From: Streptomyces sp. ISL-94
GTDB lineage: Bacteria > Actinomycetota > Actinomycetes > Streptomycetales > Streptomycetaceae
Direction of reading: 5' to 3'
NCBI RefSeq assembly: GCF_018614075.1
Contig: NZ_JAGGOZ010000016.1
Coordinates: 89,323-153,322 of the forward strand
DNA length: 64,000 nt
The notes beneath the pieces were generated by a model. The model did no database searches, was not told the DNA's origin, and saw only the letters and a program-made list of their open reading frames with translations. Both the position numbers and the translations under genes were made by a program. Positions 1-12,363 of this stretch are shown here, one piece after another (position 1 is the stretch's first letter; every line of letters starts with the position of its first letter).

Positions 1-1238
1 TCGGCGGCCTCCTCGATGGTGGCCACGTCGGACGTACGGGCCTCACGGCGCTCGCGGGACTCGCGCAGCAGCTGCGCCTGGTCCTCCTCCAGCACCTTGG
101 GCAGCAGGTCGGCGAGCGCGTCGATCTGCACGGGGGTCTTGCCGCCCGGGATGCGGCGGGCCAGCATCGCGGTGCCGGCCTCCAGGTCGCGGGGGCCGAT
201 CTCGATGCGGACCGGTACGCCCTTGAGCTCCCAGTCCACGGCGCGGCGGCCGAAGGGGGTGTCGACACGGTCGTCGACGAACACGCGGATGCCGGCGGCC
301 TTCAACCGGGCGCCCAGCTCGCGGACCTTGGCGACCGCCTCGTCACCCTTGATCGCCATGACGACGACCTGGACGTGCGCGAGGCGCGGCGGGACGCGCA
401 GGCCGTTGTCGTCGCCGTGGGACATGATCAGGCCGCCGACCATGCGGGTCGAGACGCCCCACGAGGTCTGCCAGACGAGCTCCTGCTTGCCTTCCTTCGA
501 CAGGTACTGCGTGTTGAAGGCCTTGGCGAAGTTGGTGCCGAGCTCGTGGCTGGTGCCCAGCTGGAGGGCCTTGCCGTCGCCCATCATGCCCTCGAGGGTG
601 AGGGTGTTGATGGCGCCGGCGAAGCGCTCCTTGGCGGTCTTGCGGCCGAGCACGACGTCGATGCCGAGCACGTTCGTCATGAAGTCGCCGTAGACGTCGC
701 GGTGGATCCGGGCAGCGTAGTCGCGGGCGTCCTCGTACGAGGTGTGGGCGGTGTGGCCCTCCTGCCAGAGGAACTCGCTCGTACGGAGGAACACGCGCGG
801 GCGCATCTCCCAGCGGACCACGTTGGCCCACTGGTTGATCAGCAGGGGCAGGTCGCGGTAGCTCTGGACCCACTTGGAGAAGTAGTCGTTGATGATCGTC
901 TCGGAGGTGGGCCGGACGACGACCGGCTCGTCCAGCTCCTTGCCGCCGCCGTGCGTGACGACCGCGAGCTCGGGGGCGAAGCCCTCGACGTGCTCCGCTT
1001 CCTTCGTCAGGTACGACTGGGGGATGAACAGCGGGAAGTACGCGTTCTGGGCGCCCGCGTCCTTGATCCGCGCGTCCATCTCCTGCTGCATCCGCTCCCA
1101 CAGACCGTAGCCGTACGGTCGGATGACCATGGTGCCGCGGACCGGACCGTTGTCGGCCAGCTCGGCCTTGTTGATCAGATCCTGGTACCAGCGGGGGAAA
1201 TCCTCCGCCTGCGGGGTGAGAACGGGTGCCTTTGCCAT
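1..1238 (-). CDS. proS: Prolyl-tRNA synthetase, 3' end cut off by the window
   Basis: Class II aminoacyl-tRNA synthetase that charges tRNA-Pro in the cytoplasm. The ATG at 1238 opens a protein beginning MAKAPVLTPQ; 412 codons lie inside the window and the C-terminus runs off position 1. Visible class II features are RPTSETIINDYFSKW (about residues 110-125), the motif-2-like VVRWEMRPRVFLRTSEF just after it, and LGTSHELGTNFAKAF near residue 230. The compact layout with no large editing insert between motifs 2 and 3 fits the archaeal/eukaryote-like (type 3) ProRS of about 470 residues. It is divergent from the methyltransferase at 1370. I am sure of the family; the C-terminal zinc-like domain cannot be seen. 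Confidence 0.93.
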   Translation of the reverse strand, partial: MAKAPVLTPQAEDFPRWYQDLINKAELADNGPVRGTMVIRPYGYGLWERMQQEMDARIKDAGAQNAYFPLFIPQSYLTKEAEHVEGFAPELAVVTHGGGKELDEPVVVRPTSETIINDYFSKWVQSYRDLPLLINQWANVVRWEMRPRVFLRTSEFLWQEGHTAHTSYEDARDYAARIHRDVYGDFMTNVLGIDVVLGRKTAKERFAGAINTLTLEGMMGDGKALQLGTSHELGTNFAKAFNTQYLSKEGKQELVWQTSWGVSTRMVGGLIMSHGDDNGLRVPPRLAHVQVVVMAIKGDEAVAKVRELGARLKAAGIRVFVDDRVDTPFGRRAVDWELKGVPVRIEIGPRDLEAGTAMLARRIPGGKTPVQIDALADLLPKVLEEDQAQLLRESRERREARTSDVATIEEAA

Positions 1239-1369
1239 GGCGCGAATGGTACGGCGCCGTGCGCGCCGAGCGTGAATCGGGTGGCTCGCTCCTCTGGACG
1301 CGGGCGCGAATGGGGAGTTCCCTGGCAACGGGGGCAAGGGGGCGACACGGAATCAGGAGCGCTCTTTCG

Positions 1370-2056
1370 ATGACACCGATGCCGACGGCCACGCTCGTCG
1401 CCCGGGACTGGGCCGAGATCCAGGAACGGATGCTGGTACCGCTGTACGAGGCGGTGTACGACCGGCTGGAGGTCGGGCCGGGTGACCGGCTGCTCGGCCT
1501 CGACTGCGGGGCCGGGCTGGCCCTGCTGCTCGCGGCCGGGCGGGGTGCCGTGGCCACGGGTGTGGAGGCGGATCCGGCGCGGCGCGCGCTGGCCCGGGAG
1601 CGCCTCCTGGAGGTGCTGGCGGCGCCGCCCGCAGCGCCGCTGGGGAACCGCCCGTACGACGCCTTGCTGGCCTTCTCACCGGCCCCGGCGGCCTTGGCCG
1701 CGGCGCTGCCCGCGGTCCGGCGGGGCGGGGCCGTGGTGCTGGCCGACTGGGGTCCGGCGGAGCGCTGCACGGTGCCCTCGGTGCTGGGCGGCGGGCCCGC
1801 GCCCCGGGACCTGGACGCGCTGGTGGAGCGGGCGGGGCTGCGGCCGGACGGCTCGGGGCGGGTGTTCTGCCCGTTCGGGTACGCGGATGCGGACAGCGCC
1901 GTACGCGGGCTGCTGTCGACCCGCCTCTACGACGGCGTCGCGGACCCCGCGCTCGCGGAGAAGGAGCTGGCCGAGGCCCTTCACCCGTACGAGCGGCCCG
2001 ACGGGGCCGTATGGCTGCCGAACATCTTCCGGTATGTGATCGCCCGGGTGGCCTGA
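1370..2056 (+). CDS. Class I SAM-dependent methyltransferase, substrate unknown
   Basis: 228-residue protein with a Rossmann methyltransferase motif I, LLGLDCGAGLALLLAAG (about residues 37-53), followed by an acidic strand GVEADPARRALARERL that would hold the SAM ribose. The start at ATG 1370 is chosen because AGGAG lies 10 nt upstream; an in-frame GTG/ATG further upstream would overlap the proS promoter. The C-terminal half (YDGVADPALAEKEL, HPYERPDGAVWLPNIFRYV) resembles stand-alone actinobacterial methyltransferases but names no substrate. It is convergent with ftsH, and the two stop codons lie within one hairpin (2050-2073). Function beyond methyl transfer is not claimed. Confidence 0.75.
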   Translation: MTPMPTATLVARDWAEIQERMLVPLYEAVYDRLEVGPGDRLLGLDCGAGLALLLAAGRGAVATGVEADPARRALARERLLEVLAAPPAAPLGNRPYDALLAFSPAPAALAAALPAVRRGGAVVLADWGPAERCTVPSVLGGGPAPRDLDALVERAGLRPDGSGRVFCPFGYADADSAVRGLLSTRLYDGVADPALAEKELAEALHPYERPDGAVWLPNIFRYVIARVA

Positions 2057-2066
2057 CCGGTCCCGG

Positions 2067-2073
<7 letters not shown>
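2050..2073. terminator. Bidirectional terminator spanning two stop codons
   Basis: Perfect inverted repeat GGCCTGACCGG / CCGGTCAGGCC (2050-2060 and 2063-2073). It contains the TGA of the methyltransferase (2054-2056) and the first stop bases of ftsH on the other strand (2067-2069). There is no T-tract, as is common in Streptomyces. Confidence 0.6.
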
Positions 2074-4007
<1,934 letters not shown>

Positions 4008-4077
4008 GGGGCGCCTCCTATTGCCGTCCTCCCGGCCGACGATAAGCGACAAATCCACCCATTGCCCCGCAGAATAT

Positions 4078-4115
4078 GGAGGGCCCCGGCCGTGAACACA
4101 CGACCGGGGCCCTCC
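4078..4115 (-). terminator. Terminator downstream of ffh
   Basis: 15-bp inverted repeat (4078-4092 / 4101-4115) with a single G.T pair and an 8-nt loop. It lies 20 bp past the ffh stop and 70 bp before the ftsH start, so it separates the two minus-strand genes. Confidence 0.7.
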
Positions 4116-4134
4116 GCTGCCTGCCTGCGCGGTA

Positions 4135-5709
4135 CTACTTCATGAACTTCTTGAACTCGTCCGGAAGGTCGAATTCCTGGCCCGGCTGGCCGCCGCCGGC
4201 CGGAAGGCCGAACGGGTTGGCGCCGGCCGCGGGCTCGATCGCCTGCGGGCCCTGCTCGCGGCGGGCCGCGGCTGCGGCCTCCTCTTCCCTGCGCTTCATC
4301 GGGTTGCCGCTCTTGCGCTTGCCCTTGGCCTGCTTGACCTGCTTCTTCTGCCGGCCGGGGCCGCCGCCCATCCCGGGGATGCCGGGCATGCCCGGCATCC
4401 CGCCGCCCTGGGCCATGCGGGACATCATCTTGCGGGCTTCGAAGAACCGCTCGACGAGCGACTTGACGGCGCTGACCTCGTTGCCGGAGCCCTTGGCGAC
4501 ACGGGCACGGCGCGAGCCGTTGATGATCGTCGGATCCTGGCGCTCGGCCGGGGTCATCGACTTGATGATCGCGGCCATGCGGTCCACGTCGCGCTCGTCG
4601 ATGTTGTTGATCTGGTCCTTGATCTGCCCCATGCCGGGGAGCATGCCGAGGAGCTTGGAGATGGAGCCCATCTTGCGGACCTGCTCCATCTGGGCCAGGA
4701 AGTCGTCGAGCGTGAACTCCTTGGGGCCCTTGGCGAGCTTGGCCGCCATCTTCTCGGCCTCGGCCTGCGAGAAGGTCTTCTCGGCCTGCTCGATGAGGGT
4801 GAGCATGTCCCCCATGTCGAGGATCCGGCCCGCCATGCGGTCCGGGTGGAAGGCGTCGAACTCGTCGAGCTTCTCGCCGTTCGAGGCGAACATGACCTGC
4901 TTGCCGGTGACGTGCGCGATGGAGAGCGCGGCACCACCGCGGGCGTCGCCGTCGAGCTTCGACAGCACGACGCCGTCGAAGCCGACGCCGTCGCGGAAGG
5001 CCTCCGCGGTGTTGACCGCGTCCTGACCGATCATGGCGTCGACGACGAAGAGGATCTCGTCGGGGCTGACGGCGTCGCGGATGTCCGCGGCCTGCTGCAT
5101 CAGCTCGGCGTCGATGCCGAGACGGCCGGCGGTGTCGACGATGACGATGTCGTACTGCTTGGTGCGCGCGTACTCGACGGAGTCCTTGGCCACCTGGACC
5201 GGGTCGCCGACGCCGTTGCCCGGCTGGGGGCCGTAGAACGCCACGCCCGCGCGGTCGGCGACGACGGAGAGCTGGTTGACGGCGTTGGGGCGCTGGAGGT
5301 CGCACGCGACGAGGAGCGGGGTGTGGCCCTGCCCCTTGAGCCAGAGGCCGAGCTTGCCCGCGAGAGTGGTCTTGCCGGCACCCTGGAGGCCGGCCAGCAT
5401 GATCACGGTGGGGGCGGTCTTGGCGAAGCGCAGCCGCCGGGTCTCGCCGCCGAGGATCGTGACGAGCTCGTCGTTGACGATCTTGAGGACCTGCTGGCCG
5501 GGGTTCAGCGCCTTGCTGACCTCCTCGCCGCGGGCCCTCTCCTTGACGTTCGCGATGAAGGAGCGGACGACCGGGAGCGCGACGTCGGCCTCAAGGAGCG
5601 CGATACGGATTTCCCGGGCCGCCGAGTCGATGTCAGCCTCGGACAGCCGGCCTTTGCCGCGCAGGCCCTTGAAGGTATTCGCCAAGCGGTCGGAGAGCGT
5701 ATCGAACAC
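4135..5709 (-). CDS. ffh: Signal recognition particle GTPase Ffh
   Basis: SRP54 homologue that binds signal peptides and 4.5S RNA and docks with FtsY to deliver nascent membrane proteins to SecYEG. The GTG at 5709 gives 524 residues beginning VFDTLSDRLANTFKGL, the canonical Ffh N-terminus; GAGGAA lies about 11 nt upstream. N domain about 1-90; G domain with G1 GLQGAGKTT (about 105-113), DTAGRLGIDAEL, and TKLDG-type SKLDGDARGG; then the Met-rich M domain carrying GMLPGMGQIKDQI and RRARVAKGSG. A Gly/Met-rich linker and a polar tail ending LPDEFKKFMK follow. FtsY is 8 kb away on the same strand. No 4.5S RNA gene was seen nearby. Confidence 0.97.
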   Translation of the reverse strand: MFDTLSDRLANTFKGLRGKGRLSEADIDSAAREIRIALLEADVALPVVRSFIANVKERARGEEVSKALNPGQQVLKIVNDELVTILGGETRRLRFAKTAPTVIMLAGLQGAGKTTLAGKLGLWLKGQGHTPLLVACDLQRPNAVNQLSVVADRAGVAFYGPQPGNGVGDPVQVAKDSVEYARTKQYDIVIVDTAGRLGIDAELMQQAADIRDAVSPDEILFVVDAMIGQDAVNTAEAFRDGVGFDGVVLSKLDGDARGGAALSIAHVTGKQVMFASNGEKLDEFDAFHPDRMAGRILDMGDMLTLIEQAEKTFSQAEAEKMAAKLAKGPKEFTLDDFLAQMEQVRKMGSISKLLGMLPGMGQIKDQINNIDERDVDRMAAIIKSMTPAERQDPTIINGSRRARVAKGSGNEVSAVKSLVERFFEARKMMSRMAQGGGMPGMPGIPGMGGGPGRQKKQVKQAKGKRKSGNPMKRREEEAAAAARREQGPQAIEPAAGANPFGLPAGGGQPGQEFDLPDEFKKFMK

Positions 5710-5918
5710 GGTGGTCGCGATTCCTCGGGTCGGGGGCGTGGTGGTCGTTCCCCAGGGTATCCGGCCGCGCCGCCGTCCCGCCCCTGCGGGCAGCTTTTCC
5801 CTCCCAGCCCGCCCTGCGTCCGAGGGCACGGGCGCGAAGCGCACGTACGGCGTCTGGGCGGAGCCCGCTTTCGGGAAGGGGCGGGGTGGGGGACGGCCCC
5901 GCGCGGCGGCCGCCCCCG
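5710..5918. repeat. ffh-glnD intergenic region with dispersed GC-rich repeat
   Basis: 209-bp gap between glnD and ffh. Positions 5854-5893 hold a 40-nt GC-rich motif (GGGCGGAGCCCG then TTCGGGAAGGGGCGGGG) that matches 19931-19970 inside smc at 36 of 40 bases. It resembles repeats common between Streptomyces genes. No open frame or clear promoter was recognised here. Confidence 0.6.
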
Positions 5919-8345
5919 CTACGCCAAGGCCTCCTGCACGGATCCGGCCAGAGCCGCCGCCCGCACGGGCTCCAGCGGCTTGCCCTCCAGGGTGGTCACG
6001 TACAGCGTGTCCACCGCGTTGGCACCCAGCGTCGACACGTGCGCGCTGCGCACCCGTACGCTCCCCGCCTCCAGCGCCCGCCCGATCCGGTGCAGCAACC
6101 CCACCGCGTCGGGCGCCCGCACCTCCAGGACCGTGGCCAGCGAGGAGACGTCCGGGACCACCGCGACCCGCGGCGGCGGCGGGACGACCCCCCGCCGGCG
6201 CGGGTAGGCCGCCTCGCGGTCCGCCAGCTTCGCCGGAACGTCCAGCGAGCCGTCCAGCGCCCGGATCAGGTCGGTCCGCAGCCGCGCCGCCTGCGGCAGC
6301 GAGCCGTACTCGGCCGCCACCCGCCACCGCAGCACGAGGACCTCGCCCAGCCGGTCCGGCAGTTCCATGGAGCGCAGGTCGGCGGCCCGGACCGTGAGGC
6401 GGTGCAGGGCCAGCACCCCCGCCACCGCCGGGAGGACGCCCGGCTGGTCGGGGACGGCCACGACGAGTTCCACGCCGACGGCGTCCTCCTCCTGCCGGGT
6501 GTGCAGCGCGAGCACCGGCTCCCCGGTGCGCAGGGCCTCCACGGCCAGGCGTTCCTGTTCCGTCGTCGGGATCTCCGCCTCCCCCGCCGCCGGGGCCGTG
6601 CCGCGCAGGACGGCGGCGACCCGCCCGACGAGGTCCGCGACGAGCGATCCCCGCCAGGTGCTCCACGCCGCCGGCCCGGTGGCCAGGGCGTCCGCCTCGG
6701 TCAGGGCGTGCAGGATCTCCAGCGTGCCCACCGACCCCACGGCCTCGGCGACCGAGCGGACCGTCGCCGGGTCCTCCAGGTCGCGCCGGGTCGCGGTGTC
6801 GATCAGCAGCAGGTGGTGCCGTACGAGGGTGCCCAGTACGGCGACGTCCTGCGCGTCGAAGCCGAGCCGGACCGCGACGTCCCGCGCGATCGTCTCGCCG
6901 GCCACCGAGTGGTCCCCCGGCCAGCCCTTGCCGATGTCGTGCAGGAGGGCGGCCATCAGCAGCAGGTCGGGGCGGCCGACCCGGCGGGTCAGGGCCGAGG
7001 CGCGGACGGCCGTCTCGATCAGGTGGCGGTCCACCGTCCAGGTGTGGACGGGATTGCGCTGCGGGCGGCAGCGCACCCGTTCCCAGTCGGGCAGCAGCCG
7101 GGTGATCAGGCCCTCGGCCTCCAGGGCCTCCCACACGGGCACGGTGGGCTCCCCCGCCCCCAGCAGCGTCAGCAGCTGTTCCCGGGCCTCCGCCGGCCAC
7201 GGCACCGGGAGCGGTTTGGCCTGTACGGCGAGCCGGCGCAGGGCGTGCAGCGATACGGGAAGACCCGCCTGCGCGGCCGCCGCGGCGAGCCGGAGCGCGA
7301 GCACCGGATCGCGGTCGGGGCGCGCCGCCAGGGCCAGTACGGCCTCGCCGTCGGACTCCACGACCCCTTCGGCCAGCGGCGCCCGCTCGGCCGCCGGGGC
7401 GCCCCGGGTGCCCAGCAGCCCGCGCAGCCGCGGCCGGGCGGCGCGCGCCCGCAGCACGCGTCCGACCTCCCGCCAGGTCACGTCGGCGGCGTACGCGACG
7501 ACCCGCGCGGCCTCGTACACCTCGCGCAGCAGCGCGTCCGCGTCGAGCAGCCCGAGCTGCGCGGCGACCTGGTCCTGCTCCTGGAGGGAGAGCCGGTCGG
7601 TGGCCCGGCCGGTCACCAGGTGCAGGGCGTCCCGCGCGTCCAGGAGCCGGCGCCGGGCGTCGGCGAGGCCCTCGCGCGGGGCGTCGGCCAGCCAGGACGC
7701 CGCCACCGCCCGCAGCGCGGTGGCGTCCCGGAGCCCGCCGCGGGCCTCCTTGAGATCGGGTTCGAGCAGGAAGCGGAGCTCCCCGGCCCGCTCGGCCCGC
7801 TCCCGGCACAGGTGGTGCAGCTGCGGGAGCCGTTTGGCGGCCTGGTTGCGCCAGTCCGCGAGCACGGAGGTCCGCAGGCCGGCCAGGAGTCCGACGTCCC
7901 CCGCGACCGGCCGGGCGTCCAGCAGCCCGAGGTGCACCTTGAGGTCCTCGGAGGCGGTCTTGCGGGCCTCGCCCGGGGTCCGTACCGAGTGGTCGAGGGC
8001 CAGGCCCAGGTCCCACACCGGGTACCAGAGGCGGTCGGCCAGCGCGCTCAGGGCTCGCGGCTCGGCCTTGCCGTCGTGCAGCAGCACCAGGTCGAGGTCG
8101 CTGCGCGGGGAGAGCTCGGCCCGCCCGTAGCCGCCGACGGCCACGAGCGCGGCGCCGCGTACGCCGGTCTCCCGGACCGCGGTCGTGAACAGCGAGTTCA
8201 GCCATGCGTCGGTCAGCCCGGCCAGGGCGGAACGCCGCGACGGCCCGGACCGCGACTCCTCCTGGAGGAGTCGCAGCCGGGCCGCGGCGTATCCGCTGGG
8301 TCCCGAGTCGGCCGTGTGGTCCGTGGTCTCTTCGACGCTCGTCAC
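5919..8345 (-). CDS. glnD: PII nucleotidyltransferase GlnD
   Basis: Bifunctional enzyme that modifies and demodifies the PII protein GlnK according to nitrogen status; in Streptomyces the known modification is adenylylation, whereas enterics uridylylate. 808 residues from GTG 8345 with GGGAG 7 nt upstream. N-terminal nucleotidyltransferase motif GGYGRAELSPRSDLDL (about 68-84) with both metal-binding Asp; HD hydrolase domain with ALLHDIGKG (His about 469); two C-terminal ACT domains (about 622-690 starting VELVVAVPDQPGV, and 736-800 VLEVRAPDAVGL) that sense glutamine. It follows amtB and glnK on the same strand, but a 106-bp element separates it from glnK. Confidence 0.95.
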   Translation of the reverse strand: MTSVEETTDHTADSGPSGYAAARLRLLQEESRSGPSRRSALAGLTDAWLNSLFTTAVRETGVRGAALVAVGGYGRAELSPRSDLDLVLLHDGKAEPRALSALADRLWYPVWDLGLALDHSVRTPGEARKTASEDLKVHLGLLDARPVAGDVGLLAGLRTSVLADWRNQAAKRLPQLHHLCRERAERAGELRFLLEPDLKEARGGLRDATALRAVAASWLADAPREGLADARRRLLDARDALHLVTGRATDRLSLQEQDQVAAQLGLLDADALLREVYEAARVVAYAADVTWREVGRVLRARAARPRLRGLLGTRGAPAAERAPLAEGVVESDGEAVLALAARPDRDPVLALRLAAAAAQAGLPVSLHALRRLAVQAKPLPVPWPAEAREQLLTLLGAGEPTVPVWEALEAEGLITRLLPDWERVRCRPQRNPVHTWTVDRHLIETAVRASALTRRVGRPDLLLMAALLHDIGKGWPGDHSVAGETIARDVAVRLGFDAQDVAVLGTLVRHHLLLIDTATRRDLEDPATVRSVAEAVGSVGTLEILHALTEADALATGPAAWSTWRGSLVADLVGRVAAVLRGTAPAAGEAEIPTTEQERLAVEALRTGEPVLALHTRQEEDAVGVELVVAVPDQPGVLPAVAGVLALHRLTVRAADLRSMELPDRLGEVLVLRWRVAAEYGSLPQAARLRTDLIRALDGSLDVPAKLADREAAYPRRRGVVPPPPRVAVVPDVSSLATVLEVRAPDAVGLLHRIGRALEAGSVRVRSAHVSTLGANAVDTLYVTTLEGKPLEPVRAAALAGSVQEALA

Positions 8346-8363
8346 CCAGGAGCTCCCGTCAGT

Positions 8364-8466
8364 TAGGACCTGTCCGGTCGATCATGCCGGGCTCGCGTGC
8401 CCTGGTGCGCACGCTCGCCGTGTTGTGGCCCCGCTCGCTTGTCCGGCCCGACCGACCGGACAGGTC

Positions 8467-8469
<3 letters not shown>
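8364..8469. mobile_element. MITE-like element between glnK and glnD
   Basis: The ends are inverted: TAGGACCTGTCCGGTCG at 8364 is repeated as its exact complement ending at 8469 (17 bp perfect, then imperfect for about 10 more). Both ends begin with TA, which could be a TA target duplication as made by IS630/Tc1-type transposases. No coding capacity. The right end supplies the TAG stop codon of glnK (8467-8469). Its length and lack of genes fit a MITE; the parent transposase is unknown. Confidence 0.6.
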
Positions 8470-10148
<1,679 letters not shown>

Positions 10149-10275
10149 CGGCGTCTCCTCGTCGTCGGTACGTTCGCGTGCGGGCGATCGTGAAAACCTG
10201 AGCGGCGGTATAAGGAACTGGCCGGTTATTGGCCTTGAGATTCGCGCAGGCCGGTTTCCGGCGGCGCCGCTCGGT

Positions 10276-10311
10276 GTTTCGCGCCCGTGACGAAGAGGTC
10301 GTGCGTGTTAC
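10276..10311 (-). promoter_or_regulatory. Candidate GlnR box upstream of amtB
   Basis: On the minus strand GTCAC-N6-GAAAC (10291 to 10276) is an exact fit to the gTnAC-n6-GaAAc half-site of the Streptomyces GlnR consensus, and GTAAC (10311-10307) lies 20 nt further upstream. GlnR is known to activate amtB-glnK-glnD in S. coelicolor. The second half-site spacing is 2 nt short of ideal. Confidence 0.65.
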
Positions 10312-10339
10312 GCCTCCATGAACGAGGGTTCGTGAAAAA

Positions 10340-10413
10340 CCGGCCGCGGCAGTACCCGGACGTCCTGGCTGGGGGAGCCTGATCGGGCTTCACGGGGTGA
10401 CTGCCGCGGCCGG
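10340..10413 (-). terminator. Long-loop inverted repeat downstream of nsdA
   Basis: CCGGCCGCGGCAGT (10340-10353) is perfectly complementary to ACTGCCGCGGCCGG (10400-10413), 14 bp with a 46-nt loop. It lies between the nsdA stop (10442) and the amtB promoter region. It probably ends nsdA transcripts; the long loop is unusual. Confidence 0.5.
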
Positions 10414-10441
10414 GGCCTTGGGGGGACGGCCGCGTGGGCCG

Positions 10442-11932
10442 TCAGACGGCCTCCGCGGCTTCGGGGAGGCGGGAGGCGAGGTGGTCGGTGAGCCGGACCA
10501 CCTCGGCGACGTCGCCGTACTCACGGGCGGCGGTGTCGACCGTCTTGCGGAGCCGGGTGTTCACCCGTTCGGACCGAACCTTTCCCGCCACGTCGAGGGC
10601 CCGGTCGACGAGGACGGCGGCCTGCTCGGGCTCGCGCTGGAGCAGGTGGACGGTGGCCATGCCGATGAGGTTGAGGGCGTAGGAGCGCTGGTGCTCCTGG
10701 TCCTTCTCGAAGAGCTCGACGGCCCGCTCCATGACGGGTTCGGCGAGGGAGGCGTAGGTGGGGCTGCGCCCGGCGACGTAGGCCAGATCGCGGTACGAGT
10801 GGGAGTTCTCCCCGTTCAGCTCGGCCTCGGAGAAGAAGCGGATCCAGTCGGGTTCGGGCTCGCCGCCGAAGCCGACGTCGCCGAAGGTGTCCTCGGCCAT
10901 CCGCACGGCCCGCTTGCAGCGGCTGGGCTGGCCCATGTTGGCGTACGCGCGGGCCTCCATCGCATACAGCATGGCCTGGGTGCGCGGGCCGGCGCAGTCG
11001 CGGCTGCCGTACTGGGCGAGGTGGATCAGTTCGAGGGCATCCTCGGGGCGGCCCAGGTGGATCATCTGGCGGCTCATGCTGGAGAGGATGTACGAGCCCA
11101 GCGGCTTGTCCCCGCCCTCCTTCGCGGCGTGCAGCGCGAGCACGAAGTATTTCTGCGCGGTGGGGTGCAGGCCGATGTCGTAGCTCATCCAGCCGGCGAG
11201 CTCGGCGAGTTCGGCGGCCACCTTGAAGAGCCGCTTCATGACCGGCGCCGGGTGGTTCTCCTGGAGCAGGTCGGTGACCTCGTGGAGCTGCCCCACGACG
11301 GCCTTGCGGCGCAGCCCGCCCCCGCACTGGGCGTCCCACTGGCGGAACATGACGGTGGTGGCGTCGAGGAGGTCGAGCTCGGGCGTGGAGAGCCGGGGCG
11401 GGCGGTGGCCGCCGAGGGCCCCCGCCAGCCCCGTCTGGCGCGGTCCCGGGTCGGCGGCCGGGACCGGGACGAGCCAGCGCTGCATGGGCTCGATGAGGGC
11501 GGGGCCGGCGGAGAGGGCGAGCGAGGTCCCGAGGAAGCCGCGGCGGGCCAGCATCAGGTCGCTGCGGGAGAACTCGCCGAGCAGTTCGACGGTCTGCGGG
11601 CCGGCCCAGGGCAGGTCGACGCCGGATACCGAGGGGGTCTGGTGGGCGGTGCGCAGGCCGAGCTGCTCGATGGCGACGACCGAGCCGAAGCGCTCCGAGA
11701 AGAGTTCGGAGAGGATCCGCGGGACGGGCTCGCGGGGCTGTTCGCCGTCGAGCCAGCGGCGCACCCGGGAGGTGTCCGTGCTGATGTGGTGGGCGCCCGT
11801 CTGACGGGCCCGGCGGTTGACCTGGCGGGCCAGCTCGCCCTTGGACCAACCGCTGCGGACGAACCACGAGGTCAGCTGTTCATTGCGCGCAGCAGAGTCG
11901 TCCATCGTTCCGCTTGCGCCGTTGCCGCTCAC
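10442..11932 (-). CDS. nsdA: NsdA, negative regulator of sporulation and antibiotic production
   Basis: 496-residue cytoplasmic protein with an N-terminal helix-turn-helix-like stretch (WFVRSGWSKGELARQVNRRA) and helical repeats of TPR type over the C-terminal two thirds (PTAQKYFVLALHAAKEGG, EDALELIHLAQYGS, TQAMLYAMEARAYANMG). Disruption of S. coelicolor nsdA (SCO5582) raises antibiotic yield and sporulation; identity here comes from sequence recognition and its position beside amtB. The GTG start at 11932 has GGGGG 8 nt upstream. The molecular target is not evident from sequence. Confidence 0.88.
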   Translation of the reverse strand: MSGNGASGTMDDSAARNEQLTSWFVRSGWSKGELARQVNRRARQTGAHHISTDTSRVRRWLDGEQPREPVPRILSELFSERFGSVVAIEQLGLRTAHQTPSVSGVDLPWAGPQTVELLGEFSRSDLMLARRGFLGTSLALSAGPALIEPMQRWLVPVPAADPGPRQTGLAGALGGHRPPRLSTPELDLLDATTVMFRQWDAQCGGGLRRKAVVGQLHEVTDLLQENHPAPVMKRLFKVAAELAELAGWMSYDIGLHPTAQKYFVLALHAAKEGGDKPLGSYILSSMSRQMIHLGRPEDALELIHLAQYGSRDCAGPRTQAMLYAMEARAYANMGQPSRCKRAVRMAEDTFGDVGFGGEPEPDWIRFFSEAELNGENSHSYRDLAYVAGRSPTYASLAEPVMERAVELFEKDQEHQRSYALNLIGMATVHLLQREPEQAAVLVDRALDVAGKVRSERVNTRLRKTVDTAAREYGDVAEVVRLTDHLASRLPEAAEAV

Positions 11933-12363
11933 TGGAACGCCCCCATCCGCTCAGCCTCTTCCACACGAAACCCTGGCGCGGGCGGCGAGCGCCGCAACGG
12001 ACCTTCACAGGTCCTCCACACATTGCCTCCGGCATACCCACGGGCGGGCCTGCCTTCGGGGTTCGTGCACCGAAAGTAATCCTACGATCACCCCTCCGGC
12101 GAGCCCGATTCCGGAAACGCCACCATTCGCCACCCCTTCGAATGAACAAGCCACCCGCCAGGCGCGATTCACTTGACACCGAGGTGAAACGGCTTTGGTT
12201 GGACTGGAGTGCGCTCGGGGCGCGCGCGGCGAGGAGTGCGCCGGGCCGCATCGGACGACACCCCCGCGGCGGACCGCCCGCAGCCGGGGGAACCTCCCGG
12301 CGGTGGCCGGGGGAGTCCGGCCGACGTCGTAACCACCGGCGCGTCCGACCCGTTGGAGGGGGC
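11933..12363. promoter_or_regulatory. Divergent intergenic region, nsdA and primase-like gene
   Basis: 431 bp without a gene. A TTGACA hexamer at 12172-12177 lies inside an imperfect palindrome (TTCACTTGACACCGAGGTGAA), which could be the plus-strand promoter with an overlapping operator. The rest is GC-rich with no recognised RNA or open frame. The assignment is weak. Confidence 0.35.

Noticed and set aside
5710..8205. Upstream extension of the ffh frame to 1356 residues
   Set aside because: The added part is Gly/Arg/Ala-rich antisense of glnD; the canonical Ffh N-terminus begins at 5709.
12170..12363. Longer start for the primase-like protein (from 11914)
   Set aside because: It would extend through the nsdA promoter; ATG 12364 has a good ribosome site.
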